Source of the DNA: SB11 sp965249955
Lineage (GTDB): Bacteria > Bacteroidota > Bacteroidia > UBA8524
Assembly: GCA_965249955.1 (NCBI GenBank)
Contig: OZ252261.1
Coordinates: 1,054,001-1,118,000 of the forward strand
Reading direction: 5' to 3'
Length of the DNA stretch: 64,000 nt
Position numbers and translations under genes: made by a program. Positions 1 to 7,972 of the stretch are shown one piece after another (within the stretch, counting starts at the first letter, position 1; each line of letters opens with the position of its first letter). A model generated the notes under the pieces. It made no database searches. It saw nothing but the letters and a program-made list of their open reading frames with translations, and had not been told where the DNA came from.

Positions 1-533
1 GATACCTTTATAGGAAATTTACTCAAATCAAGGCGCATACTGCGTGTAAGTGCATCAACCGCGTGTTTGCTGGCACAGTATACATTGCCCATGGCATACA
101 CTTCTTTGCCTGCTATGCTGCTAATATTAATTATATGCCCTGTTTTGTTGGCTACCATAAGCGGCACAACGGCTTTGCTAACGTATAGCAAGCCTTTTAC
201 ATTAGTATCAATCATAGTATCCCAATGATCCATATTTCCTTCCTCAAACGATGCCAAGCCCATTGCAAGGCCTGCATTGTTTACCAAAAGGTCTATTTTT
301 TGCCACTGGGCAGGTAGCGAAGCAATAGCATCAAACGTTTGTTGGCGATGGCGCACATCAAAATTAAGCGTGTGTACCTGCACCTTGTACATTTGGGCAA
401 GCTCTTGTGCTACAGCAGCTAACCTATCGGCGCGCCTGCCTGTGATAATAATATTATACCCGTTTTGTGCCAGTATATGTGCGCAAGCCTCACCTATGCC
501 TGCTGTTGCACCCGTAATTAAAGCTGTTTTCAT
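1..533 (-). CDS. Short-chain dehydrogenase/reductase (SDR), C-terminus beyond window
   Basis: NAD(P)-dependent oxidoreductase of the classical SDR family, resembling YdfG-type 3-hydroxy acid dehydrogenases. The reverse strand reads from an ATG at 533 with the cofactor motif TGATAGIG near residues 7-14, NNAG in the middle, and the catalytic Ser (ISS) and YxxxK (YCASK) residues further on. About 177 residues are visible; the C-terminal third lies before base 1. The gene is divergent from the STAS gene at 646. The family is clear, but the substrate cannot be read from the sequence. Confidence 0.9.
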   Translation of the reverse strand, partial: MKTALITGATAGIGEACAHILAQNGYNIIITGRRADRLAAVAQELAQMYKVQVHTLNFDVRHRQQTFDAIASLPAQWQKIDLLVNNAGLAMGLASFEEGNMDHWDTMIDTNVKGLLYVSKAVVPLMVANKTGHIINISSIAGKEVYAMGNVYCASKHAVDALTRSMRLDLSKFPIKV

Positions 534-645
534 CAATAAGTAATTAACAGTTAAGTGTAAAAAATTAATGTTAGTTTTGTTTGTGTTGCGAAAATAAAGA
601 AGAGAATTTTGTTGCGAAGAAAAAACCTAACCAAGATACAGCTTT

Positions 646-1026
646 ATGAGTTTTACAGTTACAAAAGAAGAGACCTACAGCCTAATTACCCTTACTAAAG
701 ATTCGCTAAGCGCAGCCAAAGCTGACAAACTAAAAGGCGAATGCGTAAAATTGATTAAAGGCAACCCTTTTATTATTATGAATTGTAAAGCCCTTACGGG
801 TATTAGCAAAGACGAGAAAGATTTGCTGATTTCGCTGGAGCATTTGGCTAAACGAACCAGCGGCAGCATTATACTTACCGAGCTGCACGACGATATGATA
901 GAGATGATGGAAAAAGAGGGGGTAAATTGTGTACCTACTGATGATGAGGCGGTTGATTTTATTTTTATGGAGCAAATTGAAAATCAGTTTGTTGATGATG
1001 ACGACGATGATGACGACGATTATTAG
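646..1026 (+). CDS. STAS-domain-like small protein with acidic tail
   Basis: A 126-residue protein with no signal peptide. Its alternating strands and helices (FTVTKEETYSLITL, then a hydrophobic strand NPFIIMNC, then SGSIILTEL) resemble a STAS domain of the anti-sigma-factor antagonist type, which usually binds a partner kinase or signals by phosphorylation. The C-terminus is an almost pure aspartate run ending in Tyr, unusual for the family. It is followed at once by a strong terminator, so it is probably transcribed alone. The STAS assignment is from fold-like pattern only; I cannot name the partner. Confidence 0.6.
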   Translation: MSFTVTKEETYSLITLTKDSLSAAKADKLKGECVKLIKGNPFIIMNCKALTGISKDEKDLLISLEHLAKRTSGSIILTELHDDMIEMMEKEGVNCVPTDDEAVDFIFMEQIENQFVDDDDDDDDDY

Positions 1027-1067
1027 CAGGCTATAAAGCCTAATAAAAATAAACAGTATAAAAAAAA

Positions 1068-1108
1068 GAAGGTGGGGTTTGTTGCACAAACCCCACCTTC
1101 TTTTTTTT
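1068..1108. terminator. Bidirectional Rho-independent terminator
   Basis: Perfect 15-bp stem (1068-1082 with 1086-1100) around a TGC loop, flanked by an A-run on the left and eight T on the right. It ends the STAS gene and could also stop transcription arriving from the Nudix gene on the other strand. Confidence 0.9.
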
Positions 1109-1171
1109 ATCTAAGCTCGACATTATATATTGTATAACACACTGTTTATAAGGGTATTACTATTTTTTTTA

Positions 1172-1259
1172 AAATAGGGTTAAAAACCTATTCTATCAAA
1201 ATTACAGCAGTGGGTTTAAACCCGCTGTAAATATAGTTTCTTAACCCAAACTCACGTTA
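1172..1259 (-). repeat. MITE-like intergenic repeat, copy 1
   Basis: On the minus strand this holds the 15-base end TAACGTGAGTTTGGG (complement of 1245-1259), then a hairpin (1201-1232, TTACAG..CTGTAA arms), then a 23-base core (1172-1194) found identically, on the opposite strand, at 6671-6693. The similarity continues leftwards to about 1120 (CTTATAAACA, TATACAAT). No coding capacity. It sits just downstream of the Nudix gene. Confidence 0.7.
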
Positions 1260-1260
1260 T

Positions 1261-1884
1261 TTAACTTACATCTAAAGATACACTAAGCACCTCGCGAATA
1301 GAGTTGTAGGTATCCAACTCGGCCAGTTTTAAATCAGCAATTTTAAACCATTGCACTTGGGTAATGTTTTCTTCTTCCTGTGGCTTAAACTCCTCGTCTT
1401 GCTCCATGTGCATATAAAACCAGTGGGTAGTTTTTAGCACCCTGCCGCCATCTAATTGGTAAGTGTGGTACGATTTGGTGATAAACTCGCCCAAACGCAA
1501 CTTTTTCATTCCACATTCTTCCTTCACCTCTCGCACCGCAGTACTTTCCAGTTTTTCCTCGTCGTCTTTTTTGCCTTTGGGCAAATCCCACTTGCCTTGT
1601 CGTTTTATAAGCAGCACATCGCCTTTTTTGTTCAGCACCACACCGCCTGCGGCTTGTATTTCTTTATAGTGGCTTTTAAAACGCCTAAAAGTTTCTTTTT
1701 CATCCACCGTAGGAATAAAAATGCCAAAATTGCTAATGCTGCGATCGCTGTTTTCAAGCATATCAACAGCCAGCATCATGGCTTTATTATCGTCGTCCAT
1801 CAAACGCAGATTTTTAAGCCTAAAAAGGTCTTCGCTATCTTCAGAAATCACCAACGGGTGCTCGTTAATAAAAATTTTTACCAT
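1261..1884 (-). CDS. Nudix hydrolase
   Basis: A 207-residue Nudix family pyrophosphohydrolase. A complete Nudix box (G-x5-E-x7-REV-x-EE-x-GM) spans residues 104-126, beginning GKKDDEEK and ending REVKEECGM, so metal binding and catalysis should be intact. The first 75 residues form an extra N-terminal region common in Bacteroidota members. The preceding WDLPKG is typical of substrate pockets in this family. It is divergent from pyrE, with about 110 bases for both promoters. The substrate (nucleotide, diadenosine or sugar-nucleotide) is undetermined. Confidence 0.9.
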   Translation of the reverse strand: MVKIFINEHPLVISEDSEDLFRLKNLRLMDDDNKAMMLAVDMLENSDRSISNFGIFIPTVDEKETFRRFKSHYKEIQAAGGVVLNKKGDVLLIKRQGKWDLPKGKKDDEEKLESTAVREVKEECGMKKLRLGEFITKSYHTYQLDGGRVLKTTHWFYMHMEQDEEFKPQEEENITQVQWFKIADLKLAELDTYNSIREVLSVSLDVS

Positions 1885-1994
1885 TTGGGTTTCATCTAAT
1901 ATAATCTAACTAACATTATTTTTTTCTAAAAAAATCGTTTCGGCATCGTCAGTCAGCTTGCAAATAACCCATATTTGGTGTTAGGTTTGCACCC

Positions 1995-2633
1995 ATGGCA
2001 GCCGGCAAAACAGGTGCGAAAATAGCACAATACCTTTTAGAAATCAACGCAATCCAACTTCGTCCTACACAGCCCTTTACTTGGGCTTCGGGTTGGAAAT
2101 CGCCCATATACTGCGATAATCGCTTGTCGTTATCGCACCCAAAAATACGAACTTATATAAAGAAAAAGCTTGCCAAAAGCATTGTAGAGAACTACCCCAA
2201 AGCCGAAGCTGTGGTGGGTGTAGCTACTGCGGGTATTGCCCCCGGTGCATTGGCTGCTGATGAATTGGGTTTGCCCTTTGCATACATTCGCCCTGAGCCT
2301 AAAAAACACGGTCGCCAAAATATGATTGAAGGCGATTTGAAGCCCGGCCGAAAAGTGGTGGTAATTGAAGATTTGGTGAGCACAGGCGGAAGTAGCCTAA
2401 AAGCTGTAAATGCCCTGCGCGAAGCGGGTGTAGAGGTTTTGGGCTTGGTAAGTATTTTTAGCTATGGTTTTGTTGAGGCCGAAAACAATTTTCACAATGC
2501 GGGCTGTAAGTTTATTACTTTATCTGATTATTCTGAATTGATAAAGATTGCTAAAAAAGACGGCTACGTGAAAAACGAGGATTTAGAAAGCCTGCGCAAT
2601 TGGCGTGAAGCTCCCGATAAGTGGGGCGTATAG
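1995..2633 (+). CDS. pyrE: Orotate phosphoribosyltransferase
   Basis: Converts orotate and PRPP to orotidine 5'-phosphate in de novo pyrimidine synthesis; cytosolic, acts as a dimer. The 212-residue protein has the PRPP-binding loop VVVIEDLVSTGG at residues 121-132, the basic RPEPKKHG segment at 99-106 that contacts PRPP across the dimer, and the Bacteroidota-typical N-terminal block FTWASGWKSPIYCDNR. The length is normal for the family. No other pyrimidine gene is nearby, and it appears monocistronic. Confidence 0.96.
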   Translation: MAAGKTGAKIAQYLLEINAIQLRPTQPFTWASGWKSPIYCDNRLSLSHPKIRTYIKKKLAKSIVENYPKAEAVVGVATAGIAPGALAADELGLPFAYIRPEPKKHGRQNMIEGDLKPGRKVVVIEDLVSTGGSSLKAVNALREAGVEVLGLVSIFSYGFVEAENNFHNAGCKFITLSDYSELIKIAKKDGYVKNEDLESLRNWREAPDKWGV

Positions 2634-2699
2634 TTGCACAAGTTATTTGATTTACAGTTTAATGTTTTGTAGTTGTTTTGGTAAACCTTAAGGATAAGA

Positions 2700-3725
2700 T
2701 TATTTTATCTCGTATGTGCCATACCAATCAGAAAAATCGCCTATTTTTTTGGGGTTTTCTTTTATCCATTTGGCTATTTCTTCGCTTTCGTTGGTTTGGG
2801 TGATGTAGTAGCAAAAGGCTTCGGTATGCTGTGCGGTGGCCATGCTGCTAAAAAAGGACACATAAAAATCCCACCAAAAATTCTTTTTCTTCTCTTTTAC
2901 TTCGCCCAGCATTTTAAATAGCGATTGGGTGTTTTTTACAAACAACTCGTCTTTGGTTTTGCCTAGGTTCTCTTCTATATTTTTTGTGGCTTCTAGCATT
3001 GATATCATTAACTCTACTGACCGAAATCCGTTTTCATCATCACCGCCGGGCATATTAATATTTATTTGTTTGCTGCCCTCACGGGTTACCCCTTTAGACA
3101 GGTTTTTATTAAGCAGTTCTAATGCGCTTTGGGTGCGGGTGGTATTAGGTTCTAACAATAAAAAATAATACATAGCCAAAATGGTGGGTGTGCGTTGGTT
3201 TTGCGCGGCTGCAACATAGCCTAGTAATAGGTGGCTGGTAGAGTGCTCAGGCTTTATTTTTATAGATTCTATGGCGGCTTCTTGGGCGGTTTTATAGTCT
3301 TTACCATTAAAGGCAACCAGTGCCATATTAAAGTGCAGTAAATAGTTTTTTGGGTTAATCTTTATGCCTTTTTTGAAGGCTCGTATGGCATCATCGGTTT
3401 TGCCCTGCATATCAAGCGCCGAACCTTTTATTATGTAGGCTTGGGCTACATATTCTTTTTTGGCGTTTATTATCACATCGGCATATTTAATGGCATCATC
3501 AAACTGCTGCATGGCAAAGTAGGTATTGGCTATTTCGTAATTGACTAAGGCTGATTCTTTATCAATTTTAAGGGCTTCTTCAAACTTTTCTATTGCGCCT
3601 TTAAAATCGCCTTTGTTGTGCAGCACTACTCCTTCTTCTACAAAGCCCAGTACTTCTTCTGTTTGGGCTTTTGCGGTGTATACGGCGGCTACTAACAGTA
3701 GTATGAACGATATTTTTTTTAGCAT
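2700..3725 (-). CDS. Exported TPR-repeat protein
   Basis: A 341-residue secreted or periplasmic protein. I place the start at 3725 because the protein then begins MLKKISFILLLVAAVYTAKA, a clean type I signal peptide cut before Gln; an upstream in-frame ATG at 3752 would spoil it. Residues 25-200 carry at least four tetratricopeptide repeats (GDFKGAIEKFEEALK, QQFDDAIKYADVIIN, GKTDDAIRAFKKGIK, KDYKTAQEAAIES). The last 150 residues are a non-TPR region of unknown function. It probably acts as a scaffold in the cell envelope; partners unknown. Confidence 0.75.
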   Translation of the reverse strand: MLKKISFILLLVAAVYTAKAQTEEVLGFVEEGVVLHNKGDFKGAIEKFEEALKIDKESALVNYEIANTYFAMQQFDDAIKYADVIINAKKEYVAQAYIIKGSALDMQGKTDDAIRAFKKGIKINPKNYLLHFNMALVAFNGKDYKTAQEAAIESIKIKPEHSTSHLLLGYVAAAQNQRTPTILAMYYFLLLEPNTTRTQSALELLNKNLSKGVTREGSKQININMPGGDDENGFRSVELMISMLEATKNIEENLGKTKDELFVKNTQSLFKMLGEVKEKKKNFWWDFYVSFFSSMATAQHTEAFCYYITQTNESEEIAKWIKENPKKIGDFSDWYGTYEIK

Positions 3726-3838
3726 TGCTATAGGGAGGGTGTAAAATATCAAAGATAAAGCATAGGCTTAGCTTGTTGCTAAACACGGCTAATGTTTTCG
3801 ACGAATTTGTAGGTTTATAGGCTTTCTGCTGATTGCTT

Positions 3839-4636
3839 TTACTTGCAATACTCTAAATAATACTTTGCTGCTTTTATATCGCCCAACTCTTTAGCTTTTT
3901 TGATATCAGCACAAGCACCTGCTATATCACCTATGGCATTTTTGGCATCGGCACGGTTGCGGAGGGCATTAAAGTATTTGGGGTAGTGGTGTATGGCTAG
4001 TGTGTAGTAGGTTATTGCCATATCGTACTCTTTTTTTCTAAAGTGTATAAAACCAATATTATTATAGGCCATATAGTTTGTAGAGTCTATACTAAGGCAT
4101 TTATTATACCAGCTAATGGCGGTATCCATCTCACCCATTTCGCTATACAACCTTGCCATATTAAATGTAGCCATATCCCAATTGGGTTTTAGTTGTAAAG
4201 CCTTTTCAATATCGGCTTTGGCTTCATCAAAATTTTTCAGTTCAGTATTTATTATCCCTCTGTCACTCCAACCTTGCGGAAGATTAGGAGCAAGTTCTAT
4301 CACCTTTGTAAAATCTAACCTAGCCCCTTCATAATCGTCCATTCGTTCTTTCACACCACCTCTTTCATAATAAATAGAAGGGTTTTTATCATCTCGTAGC
4401 AATGCAGTATTAAAATCAGCCAATGCACCTTCATAATTTTCCATCTGCATTTTTAACAACGCACGATTGTAGTAATGTTCGGCATTGTTAGTATCAAACT
4501 CAATAAGCATAGTTTCATCAGCAATCTGCATTCTTAAATACCTCCAACGTGATGTATCAATCGTCTCAACGGTATTTACTTGCGCCAAGGCAAACAATGG
4601 AGAAAAAATAAATAGGGCAATTAATACACGCAGCAT
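3839..4636 (-). CDS. Exported TPR-repeat protein
   Basis: A 265-residue protein with an N-terminal signal peptide (MLRVLIALFIFSPLFALAQ) and at least five TPR units filling most of the mature part (ENYEGALADFNTALL, DDYEGARLDFTKVIE, KNFDEAKADIEKALQ, GEMDTAISWYNKCLS, KEYDMAITYYTLAIH). The last unit ends in ADIKKAKELGD, as in SEL1/TPR-type proteins. It follows lptB by four bases on the same strand, so the two are probably co-transcribed. General envelope scaffold role inferred. Confidence 0.75.
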   Translation of the reverse strand: MLRVLIALFIFSPLFALAQVNTVETIDTSRWRYLRMQIADETMLIEFDTNNAEHYYNRALLKMQMENYEGALADFNTALLRDDKNPSIYYERGGVKERMDDYEGARLDFTKVIELAPNLPQGWSDRGIINTELKNFDEAKADIEKALQLKPNWDMATFNMARLYSEMGEMDTAISWYNKCLSIDSTNYMAYNNIGFIHFRKKEYDMAITYYTLAIHHYPKYFNALRNRADAKNAIGDIAGACADIKKAKELGDIKAAKYYLEYCK

Positions 4637-4640
4637 GGGT

Positions 4641-5369
4641 TTACCTCTTTTTCAACTCAAAGTTTTTGCCTAGGTATAGGCGGCGCACCATTTCATCCTC
4701 AGCCAGTTCTTGCGGTGTCCCAGCTTTTAGCAGCTTTCCTTCAAACAGCAAATAAGCACGGTCGGTAATACCCAAAGTTTCATCCACATTGTGGTCGGTA
4801 ATTAAAATACCAATATTGCGCTGTTTCAGTTTCGATACTATTTCTTGTATATCCTCCACAGCAATAGGGTCAACCCCTGCAAAGGGTTCATCTAGCAAAA
4901 TAAAATGAGGGTCAACAGCCAGTGCGCGGGCAATCTCTGTACGGCGGCGTTCACCCCCACTCAATACATTCCCCATGTTTTTGCGCACACGGTTTAGGCT
5001 AAACTCTTCCAGCAAACTTTCCAGCTTATCTTTTTGCTCAGCCTTGCTCAGTTTCGTCATCTCCAATACAGCACGCAGGTTATCCTCCACCGTTAGCGTA
5101 CGAAAAACCGATGCCTCTTGCGGCAAATAGCCTATACCGTTTTGTGCCCTTTTGTACATGGGCAAACGGGTAATATCTTCACTATCCAAATAAATCTTCC
5201 CCTCATCAGGACTTATTAAGCCCACTACCATATAAAAAGTGGTGGTTTTACCTGCACCGTTAGGCCCCAGCAAACCCACAATTTCGCCTTGCGATACGCT
5301 AATGCTAACATCGTTTACCACCTTGCGCTTGCGGTATTGCTTCATCAAATGCTCTGTGCGTAGTATCAT
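4641..5369 (-). CDS. lptB: LPS export ABC transporter ATP-binding protein LptB
   Basis: ATPase of the LptB2FG complex that extracts lipopolysaccharide from the inner membrane and drives it along the Lpt bridge. The 242-residue protein has Walker A GPNGAGKT (35-42), the Q-loop PQEAS (Q84), signature LSGGE (136-140), Walker B FILLDE (156-161) and the H-loop His (H193). The pattern YLPQEASVFRTLTVEDN is characteristic of LptB rather than other ABC subunits. lptF and lptG are not in the window, as is usual in Bacteroidota where lpt genes are scattered. Confidence 0.93.
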   Translation of the reverse strand: MILRTEHLMKQYRKRKVVNDVSISVSQGEIVGLLGPNGAGKTTTFYMVVGLISPDEGKIYLDSEDITRLPMYKRAQNGIGYLPQEASVFRTLTVEDNLRAVLEMTKLSKAEQKDKLESLLEEFSLNRVRKNMGNVLSGGERRRTEIARALAVDPHFILLDEPFAGVDPIAVEDIQEIVSKLKQRNIGILITDHNVDETLGITDRAYLLFEGKLLKAGTPQELAEDEMVRRLYLGKNFELKKR

Positions 5370-5461
5370 AAATTATTCTTCAAACCTACTCTTTCTATAA
5401 AATTATGCCAAAGGCAAATATCGGGCTGATAAATATCATAATGCAAACTAATGCATAACCT

Positions 5462-5469
5462 TATATTTG
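5462..5469 (+). promoter_or_regulatory. Candidate Bacteroidota -7 box (TATATTTG)
   Basis: Matches the TAnnTTTG consensus of the Bacteroidota housekeeping sigma factor, 17 bases before the ATG at 5487. No clear -33 TTTG is present. Its position argues that the upstream in-frame ATG at 5451 is not the start. Confidence 0.5.
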
Positions 5470-5486
5470 TAGCAACATTAACCGCC

Positions 5487-6443
5487 ATGTTACACGAATT
5501 AGGTATACCATCAGTCGATTTAGCCGATTTTCTATCGGGCGACCCTTCTCGCAAACAAAACTTTGTACAGCAATTGGGCAAGGCCTACGAAGATATTGGC
5601 TTTGTAGCACTTAAAAATCATAATTTTAGCGAAGAGCTTCGCAAAGAACTGTATAGCGAAGTGAAAAACTTTTTTGATTTGCCCGAAGATGTAAAACGCA
5701 AATATGAAGTTGAAGGGTTGGCAGGGCAACGCGGTTATACCAGTTTTGGCAAAGAACACGCCAAAGGCAGCCCTGCACCTGATTTGAAAGAATTTTGGCA
5801 TTTTGGGCAAGAGGTTGAGGATAACGACCCTATAAAAAGCGAATACCCCGATAATATTTGGTGCGATGAAACACCCAATTTTAACAAAGTAGGTATACAA
5901 GCATACAAAATGCTTGAAAGCACAGGCAAAGAAATGTTGCGCGCCCTAGCCCTATACTTGGGCTTGGATGAGTTTTATTTTGATGCTAAAATAAAAAACG
6001 GCAATAGCATATTGCGCCCCATACACTACGGAGCGATAACCAGCGAGCCTAAAGGCAGTGTGCGTGCAGGCGAGCACGAAGATATAAACCTAATAACCCT
6101 TTTGATGGGTGCAAGTGCCGAAGGCCTGCAAGTGCTGAACAGAAAAGGCGAATGGGTAGCCGTTACCGCCCTACCCGAGCATATTATTGTAAACGTGGGC
6201 GATATGTTGCAACGCCTTACCAACGGTAAGCTAAAAAGCACCACCCACCGTGTAGTGAACCCTCCGCGTGAACAGTGGCATACACCCCGCTACTCTATAC
6301 CCTTCTTTTTACATCCGCGTAGCGAAATGCGCTTGGATGCTTTGCCCGAGTGTATAGACGACAACCACCCTAAACAGTGGGACGATATTACCGCCGGTGA
6401 ATACCTTAACGAGCGTTTGCGCGAAATAGGGCTGAAAGCATAA
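5487..6443 (+). CDS. 2-oxoglutarate/Fe(II)-dependent dioxygenase (isopenicillin N synthase-like)
   Basis: A 318-residue non-haem iron oxygenase of the IPNS/2OG-Fe(II) family. The iron triad is visible as H-x-D (in GEHEDINL, about residues 197 and 199) and a distal His (TTHRVVNPP, about 254), followed by the 2-oxoglutarate-binding R-x-S (RYSI, about 268). The N-terminal DIGFVALKNHNF block is the DIOX_N-type region. I prefer the ATG at 5487 because a -7 box lies between it and the alternative ATG at 5451. Substrate unknown. Confidence 0.88.
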   Translation: MLHELGIPSVDLADFLSGDPSRKQNFVQQLGKAYEDIGFVALKNHNFSEELRKELYSEVKNFFDLPEDVKRKYEVEGLAGQRGYTSFGKEHAKGSPAPDLKEFWHFGQEVEDNDPIKSEYPDNIWCDETPNFNKVGIQAYKMLESTGKEMLRALALYLGLDEFYFDAKIKNGNSILRPIHYGAITSEPKGSVRAGEHEDINLITLLMGASAEGLQVLNRKGEWVAVTALPEHIIVNVGDMLQRLTNGKLKSTTHRVVNPPREQWHTPRYSIPFFLHPRSEMRLDALPECIDDNHPKQWDDITAGEYLNERLREIGLKA

Positions 6444-6530
6444 TGTTTTCATTGAACATTGAGCATTGAGCATTTAGGATTTAGACACTAAAATTCTAAA
6501 ATAGAAAATCTAAAAATCTAACACCCCACT

Positions 6531-6605
6531 GGCCATTAAAAGCCAACAAACACTCTATAAAAGCATTGAAATTTCCTTGCACAGAGACCCGTGCAGATGT
6601 TCCCC
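6531..6605 (+). repeat. 75-bp direct repeat, copy A
   Basis: Begins GGCCATTAAAAGCCAACAAA and ends in TTCCCC. Copy B at 6805-6879 has the same length with about six mismatches. The two flank the hairpin repeat between them. Confidence 0.85.
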
Positions 6606-6616
6606 CTATAGGAAAG

Positions 6617-6755
6617 AAAATTACAGTCCACAGGATGACTTTAGTCGTCTTGTGGACTGTAATTTTCGACAGAATAGGTTTTTAACCCTATTTAAAAAAT
6701 GTTAATATTCTTATAAACAACGCATTATACAATCTATTATCCCAAACTCACGTTA
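6617..6755 (+). repeat. MITE-like intergenic repeat, copy 2, with 16-bp-arm hairpin
   Basis: Starts with a perfect 16-bp inverted repeat (6617-6632 with 6651-6666) around an 18-base, partly self-complementary interior, followed by the 23-base core shared with 1172-1194. It ends in CCCAAACTCACGTTA (6741-6755), the same 15 bases seen at 1245-1259. Compared with copy 1 it keeps the opposite terminal repeat. No gene lies in 6444-7008; this element and the two 75-bp repeats explain about half of it. Confidence 0.7.
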
Positions 6756-6804
6756 ATTACAAAAGCGACTGGTTTTAACCTGCCGCAAAAGCCCAAACAC
6801 CACA

Positions 6805-6879
6805 GGCCATTAAAAGCCAACAAACACTCTATAAAAGCATTAAAATTTCCTTGCGCAGAAGCCTGTGCGGCTGTTCCCC
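6805..6879 (+). repeat. 75-bp direct repeat, copy B
   Basis: Second copy of the repeat at 6531-6605. It is followed by a short C/G-rich stretch and the AT-rich region upstream of the gene at 7009. Confidence 0.85.
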
Positions 6880-7008
6880 TCCTTGCGAAGAAAAGTGCAA
6901 GGCAAAGGAGGGGCTAGGGGTGGTCAACAAACACCCAACACCACAGCTCCTATCATAAAATTTAAAACTTAAACATACATAACCTGTTTAATATGTAAAT
7001 TTGAAGTA

Positions 7009-7452
7009 GTGAGTTACGATCCTGAAAAAGACAAACCTATTTATGATGGCGAGGCATCGTTTGCCCCCTACCCGCTTAGTGTAAGCTCGCCACAAATAAA
7101 ACCCGAAGACAAGCGTTTGGTAAAAGGCACAGCCTACGAGGCAATGCAATACCAAGCCAACCAGCAAATTGCACTACTACGCAAACAAGCCGAGCTAATA
7201 CTGCAACAAGTAAAAGCTATTGAAGAACGCGTACAAATATCGCAAAAGATATACGAAGCCGATATGCGCTTTACACCCACAGCAGGCGAAACCTACCACC
7301 TATACCGCAAAAACGGCAAAAGTGTAATCACCATGGTATCTCCTGACGAATGGGGTGCAACTATGCCCTACGATGAGTATATTGCAAGTATGAAATTGCT
7401 TGCCGATAAAACGTGGGAAATTTTAAACAAAAATGAAAACGCTGAAATTTAA
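7009..7452 (+). CDS. DUF2452-family protein
   Basis: A 147-residue cytosolic protein with a GTG start. The features YDGEASFAPYPLSVSSPQIKP, then a helical stretch (YQANQQIALLRKQAELILQQVKAIEERV), then YHLYRKNGKSVITMVSPDEWG are those I recall for DUF2452, a Bacteroidota family of unknown function with a coiled-coil centre. A TAAATTTG box (6996-7003) lies only five bases before the GTG, so the transcript may be leaderless or nearly so. It overlaps the next gene by 20 bases. Confidence 0.75.
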   Translation: MSYDPEKDKPIYDGEASFAPYPLSVSSPQIKPEDKRLVKGTAYEAMQYQANQQIALLRKQAELILQQVKAIEERVQISQKIYEADMRFTPTAGETYHLYRKNGKSVITMVSPDEWGATMPYDEYIASMKLLADKTWEILNKNENAEI

Positions 7453-7966
7453 CCGATACCCCGCCCTGCTTGCCCTACTGCTTTGCCTGCTATACACCAC
7501 CGCAGAAGCACAAACCAACTATGCAGTACTAAGCAAAGCAGGCAAAAAGAAGCGTTACACCTTTATTGAAGGGCAAGAACTTACCTACAAAGTACGTGGC
7601 GATGTAGGCTTTTTTACCGATATAATTTTGAAAGTGCAAGACAGCGCACTGCAATTTGCCACTTATACCCTACCCTACACCGATATTGAAACCATACTGG
7701 TGCACAAAAAAAAGCACATTATACCCAATAAAACCCTACTTACCTACGGCGCAAATATATTGGTATCAGCAGGAATATTAGAAATAGCCTACCGTGTCAA
7801 CTCAGGCGGAGGCGTACACGCACTAGGCACACAAATGGCCTATTTAGCAACGCCCATACCCGTGTTTTTCTTAGCCAACTGGATATACAGTTGGTTTATA
7901 AAAACAGAATACACACTTTCTGCTGATGAATATCAACTGCGACCCGTAATTTTGCGGAAAGAATAA
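7433..7966 (+). CDS. Exported protein of unknown function
   Basis: A 177-residue protein with a signal peptide (MKTLKFNRYPALLALLLCLLYTTAEA, cut before Q). The mature part has short beta-like segments (TYKVRGDVGFFTDIILKV) and a later hydrophobic stretch (ATPIPVFFLANWIYSWFI, about residues 140-157) that may be membrane embedded. It overlaps the preceding DUF2452 gene and is six bases from mnmE, so the three form an operon. Family not recognised. Confidence 0.65.
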   Translation: MKTLKFNRYPALLALLLCLLYTTAEAQTNYAVLSKAGKKKRYTFIEGQELTYKVRGDVGFFTDIILKVQDSALQFATYTLPYTDIETILVHKKKHIIPNKTLLTYGANILVSAGILEIAYRVNSGGGVHALGTQMAYLATPIPVFFLANWIYSWFIKTEYTLSADEYQLRPVILRKE

Positions 7967-7972
7967 GCAGTT

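Noticed and set aside
277..543. Plus-strand frame of 88 codons at the left edge
   Set aside because: It is antisense to a clear SDR gene whose motifs are intact on the minus strand.
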